Positions 62,301-64,000 of a stretch of DNA of 64,000 nt are shown here, in pieces; the stretch's first letter is position 1; every line of letters begins with the position of its first letter. The DNA is from CAZMCH01 sp964564735. GTDB taxonomy: Bacteria; Poribacteria; DTPJ01. The stretch spans positions 1 to 64,000 of the forward strand of contig CAZMCH010000005.1 in NCBI GenBank assembly GCA_964564735.1, given 5' to 3'. The position numbers and the translations under genes were made by a program. The notes below the pieces were generated by a model. That model saw only the letters and a program-made list of their open reading frames with translations, made no database searches and was not told where the DNA came from.

Positions 62301-63333
62301 CTATTTTGTCCATATCGCCTTGTGCGCGCTTTTGTATTTCAAGCATCTGTTCTCTGGCTTTCTGCCACTCATCGCTAGAAGCATCTTTTGGAACAGGTAT
62401 ATATATTTCTCGTAGCTTTACTCTATCAGCATCATAGTCGAAATCAAATCCACCATATAATCCACGCCTGCTAGTTATATTTAGATTAACATTTCCATCA
62501 AGCATCCGCCATCTTAAAGGTAGAATATTTTTGACATAATAACCCTCGAAGCTATTTGAGCCTAGCTTAAAAACAAATTTTGCGCGCTTGTCTTTTTCAA
62601 GAGAACGCCTATATACTGGCAAATACATGACAGGAACACCACCAATCCGAAACACAACATGCTTTGCGACTAACTCATCTTCAAGATGTATAACGATTCC
62701 AGATGCCTCAAATGAATAATGTGGATGATCAAGCGAACAGCTAGTCATTGAGCCTCTTTCTATAAAAGACTCCTTTTCATTTATCCTGCTCATTTTTCCA
62801 CCGAAATAATACCAAGGATCATCAAGGCTTAAACCATCGGTTAGTGTGCCTTTCTTGTTTTTCAGATCAAATATCATGTGATTTGCCATCAAAACTTGAT
62901 CTTTTGATTTCAGTGTTACACGACCAAATGCCTCCACTATTTCAGCATCCATATCTGCCCATATTTGATCTGCAATTAGTGTTACATCCTCATACTCGAC
63001 GATTGCGTTGCCATAAGCTTTGCCCATATTCTTATCAAAAAGCCAAACGACTTTTCCACCCGGACCGGCTTTTACTGAAACGGTCTTTTTCTTTTTTTCT
63101 ATTGGCTTTTCATCTGATTCAGAAACCTGTATATTAGTTTCTTGAATATCAGAAATAACCTCTTCTGAAGTGTCAGGGGCTTCCTGTTCATCAGATATTG
63201 CGTTTAATGATATAAAAAGTGTCAATATCACTAGAATACAAAAGGATATAATTTGGGCTAGTCTTAGCTTACTTATACGAAGCTTACCTTTGCGAATCGA
63301 GGGATAAGAGGAATTGAACGATAGTTTAGGCAT
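59395..63333 (-). CDS. LptD-like outer-membrane protein with embedded parvulin domains
   Basis: A 1,312-residue protein. A membrane/signal segment lies at 26-44. Residues 95-300 form the OstA/LptD jelly-roll part (V-E-A-F-G-R-V-T-L-K, S-C-S-L-D-H-P-H-Y-S-F-E, G-V-P-V-M-Y-L-P-V-Y). Parvulin-like units then follow: full units at about 342-465 and 468-572 and a partial one at 573-635, each with Y-S-D-D/W-S-D-D and G-G-x-L-G and E-G-Y-H-I-L-K-L type ends. Beta-barrel sequence begins near 635, a fourth parvulin unit falls at 783-872 and part of a fifth at 873-913, and strand-rich barrel sequence runs to the C-terminus. LptD inserts lipopolysaccharide; SurA-type parvulins help outer-membrane proteins fold. 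Confidence 0.8.
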   Translation of the reverse strand: MPKLSFNSSYPSIRKGKLRISKLRLAQIISFCILVILTLFISLNAISDEQEAPDTSEEVISDIQETNIQVSESDEKPIEKKKKTVSVKAGPGGKVVWLFDKNMGKAYGNAIVEYEDVTLIADQIWADMDAEIVEAFGRVTLKSKDQVLMANHMIFDLKNKKGTLTDGLSLDDPWYYFGGKMSRINEKESFIERGSMTSCSLDHPHYSFEASGIVIHLEDELVAKHVVFRIGGVPVMYLPVYRRSLEKDKRAKFVFKLGSNSFEGYYVKNILPLRWRMLDGNVNLNITSRRGLYGGFDFDYDADRVKLREIYIPVPKDASSDEWQKAREQMLEIQKRAQGDMDKIEIKQVFIKYKITDADKQKALEIAQKVLKECKEENANFSQLARRWSDDKETKSNGGELGTFKLDENGEWQRVPERYRKLTETSIVPPRYKILLDTALKLNPNDISDIIETEEGYHILKLESRDNEEIKVRDIFIMYVASEVSQKEAMNKADEVLTKLSEGLSFEDIVKLYSDDETTKANDGSLGVKMYQEFDLSFKNTIKNLLQGEVSRPIITNNGIYIIKIEKKEKTPNFSSLAKQYSKAESAKDGGDIGFRSKWQLEPEVRREAYRLELYNVSKPIRTEDGYKLIRIDRKRRLGGSVYLRYGDLYSYQIEKNPVKLGQTWDMQLNHSQTLWRSGEMLGEDPMTYREMVRMQKSLGMMARLSLSGEQYKEVYQSYTAERELKSYIGFDYYWATRSGSSGHSRFIIDGTRDLSGLDTNALQKYPEISYNSPNYKLEEIQPFKAINSRLNYISERAQGKADFASMARKYSDDKRTKDKGGDLGWIDKDETNLNSKIESEIFDTTKLDAGEVSEPISTTEGYYIIKLDEVKEEFGKRDRVKARQIFIEISPETRTKDEASRLADEIYRKLAEGKYPSLGFPTLKDTSFSFDTEVGNYFKDSYSTTKEKNIWLQTADASASLNKRALIRLGVSRELNLSLGGTIRQIWQSKTRPLTASDIEDKWQDKPVGYQEKNAFANAWNFNSSLSTDLHRTFFPTFVPKVYALRHTFSPYISFYYSPPGATETDKLVNTLPLYPFTSAVYTYERKNLSFRMTNKIDIKTKLKREKIPIFAWDVYTGIDYTRDDNRRYDDIRNTFRINPADQYDFTTTLDLNPNNWGTDEPLMSNLSNSFRYYDRDNKWSGYLNRRYVYNTWQKYYQQLLQCRVDLRWSKIWTLSMDFEYEYDTKVKDISNVSISLRRNLHCWDSSIAFSRRGTKGGYIRKDFTFSITIAADPGKSIGVGYDDLNKSWSLRSLPGVGTYGRYLGTNYVGY

Positions 63334-63392
63334 AGGTATTATAGATGTATGCGATTATAAAATTACAGATACATAAGTTTGTTAGGAAATGA

Positions 63393-64000
63393 TTAAAAAA
63401 TCTGAATATATGAAGTTTCCCTTAATTTCTTTGAATAATCACTTAATTTTGTCTGAAGTTTCCTTTCACTAAGATACATTCTTATTTGTTCCATTTCGTC
63501 ACTTGAAAGGTCCTTTCTATCTACAATCTTGAATATATGAAAGCCTTGAGGAGTTCTAACTGCCTTGCTTATTGAGCCTATATCGAATGAATAAAATGCA
63601 GCATTAAGATCAGTTCCCATGCTCTCAATTGGAACTTCAAGCCAGTCTCCGTCTTTTGCTTTGCTTTTTGAGTCATCCGAATATTTTTTGACCATTTCAA
63701 CAAAGTCAGCACCATTATTTAATTCTTGAAGAATAGAGTTAATTTTATCTTCTACCCTTTTTTCCTCTGACTGATCAGACAAGATGGATATGAAGATTAT
63801 CTGAATTCTTATACCGCCATCGTTCCTTTTATCAGTAACCTTTATAATATTATATCCATTTATAGTTTCAATAAGGTCGCTAACCTGACCAACATTGAGT
63901 TTGGATGCAACATCTTCGATTTCAGGGAATTCCCCATTTAATGGCATTATATAACCCATATCGCCTTTATTTGCCTTTGTTGCAGGATCATCAGAGAATT
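63393..64000 (-). CDS. Parvulin-type peptidyl-prolyl isomerase (5' end outside window)
   Basis: The frame is open to base 64000, so the start lies beyond the window; about 202 residues are visible. F-S-D-D-P-A-T-K-A-N-K-G-D-M-G is the end of one parvulin unit, and E-M-V-K-K-Y-S-D-D-S-K-S-K-A-K-D-G-D to G-F-H-I-F-K-I-V-D-R is a second. SurA/PrsA/PpiD-like proteins of two or more parvulin units assist envelope protein folding. It sits 59 bases upstream of the LptD-like gene on the same strand, which fits a joint role in outer-membrane assembly. Confidence 0.82.
   Translation of the reverse strand, partial: FSDDPATKANKGDMGYIMPLNGEFPEIEDVASKLNVGQVSDLIETINGYNIIKVTDKRNDGGIRIQIIFISILSDQSEEKRVEDKINSILQELNNGADFVEMVKKYSDDSKSKAKDGDWLEVPIESMGTDLNAAFYSFDIGSISKAVRTPQGFHIFKIVDRKDLSSDEMEQIRMYLSERKLQTKLSDYSKKLRETSYIQIF

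Overview
The window looks like part of an AT-rich (about one third G+C by eye) chromosome from an uncultured, two-membraned bacterium. It carries an LptD-like outer-membrane protein, heptosyltransferase-type glycosyltransferases, secreted proteins with FlgD/T9SS-like C-terminal domains, LamG-type proteins, and many sugar-acid and TIM-barrel sugar enzymes. This mix fits Candidatus Poribacteria or a similar marine lineage, but that is inference and no marker gene proves it. A run of ten Ns at 26172-26181 marks an assembly join.

Layout. (1) 1-13.1 kb, plus strand: an apparent transport operon (giant FtsX/MacB-type permease cut by the window edge, OPT-like membrane protein, an unrecognised 321-aa protein, a PqqD-like protein, LolD-type ABC ATPase). 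Its junctions are packed with toxin-antitoxin modules (a decayed RelE pair, HicBA, MNT/HEPN, a second HicBA) and a type II restriction-modification pair. hisI follows. (2) 13.5-29.2 kb, minus strand: MoxR/DUF58 pair, an alpha/beta hydrolase, two GT9 glycosyltransferases, a secreted protein, a compositionally foreign ceramidase-like gene, an aminotransferase, an M6 metalloprotease, a TPR/NtrB-like histidine kinase next to an atypical sigma-54 factor, and a CcrM-like orphan methyltransferase. (3) 29.4-35.6 kb, plus: hisF, a glycyl-radical-enzyme remnant, and a four-gene carbohydrate operon. (4) 35.7-43 kb: a peptide-modification cassette of the SynChlorMet type (ScmE and ScmF radical SAM enzymes, a 90-aa precursor with six C-x-x-G repeats, the HPr-kinase-like ScmC), followed after one opposed secreted-protein gene by a SipW-like peptidase and a nucleotidyltransferase-fold protein. 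(5) 43-54 kb: LamG protein, PolX, acetyltransferase, URO-D family protein, Hfq-like protein, TPR proteins, FlgM-like protein, fumarase alpha subunit, a DUF4038-type glycoside hydrolase, a P-loop protein. (6) 54.1-54.3 kb: tRNA-Gln and tRNA-Glu behind a consensus promoter. (7) 54.4-64 kb, minus: LamG protein, lone radical SAM protein, decayed HicB-like gene, KDG-type kinase, L-rhamnose isomerase, an LptD-like protein with parvulin domains built into it, and a further parvulin protein running off the end.

Three things stand out. The Scm cassette is a plausible RiPP pathway whose usual PqqD partner is not beside it, while a PqqD-like gene sits in the transporter operon 25 kb away. The LptD-like protein carries its own parvulin (SurA-type) domains. 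A short shared C-terminal tail (K-L-A-x-T-W-G/S-x-I-K/R) closes three secreted proteins and appears a fourth time as a detached fragment at 4.8 kb, suggesting an undescribed sorting or anchoring signal. Several small inverted-repeat elements, some nested, fill the longer intergenic gaps.
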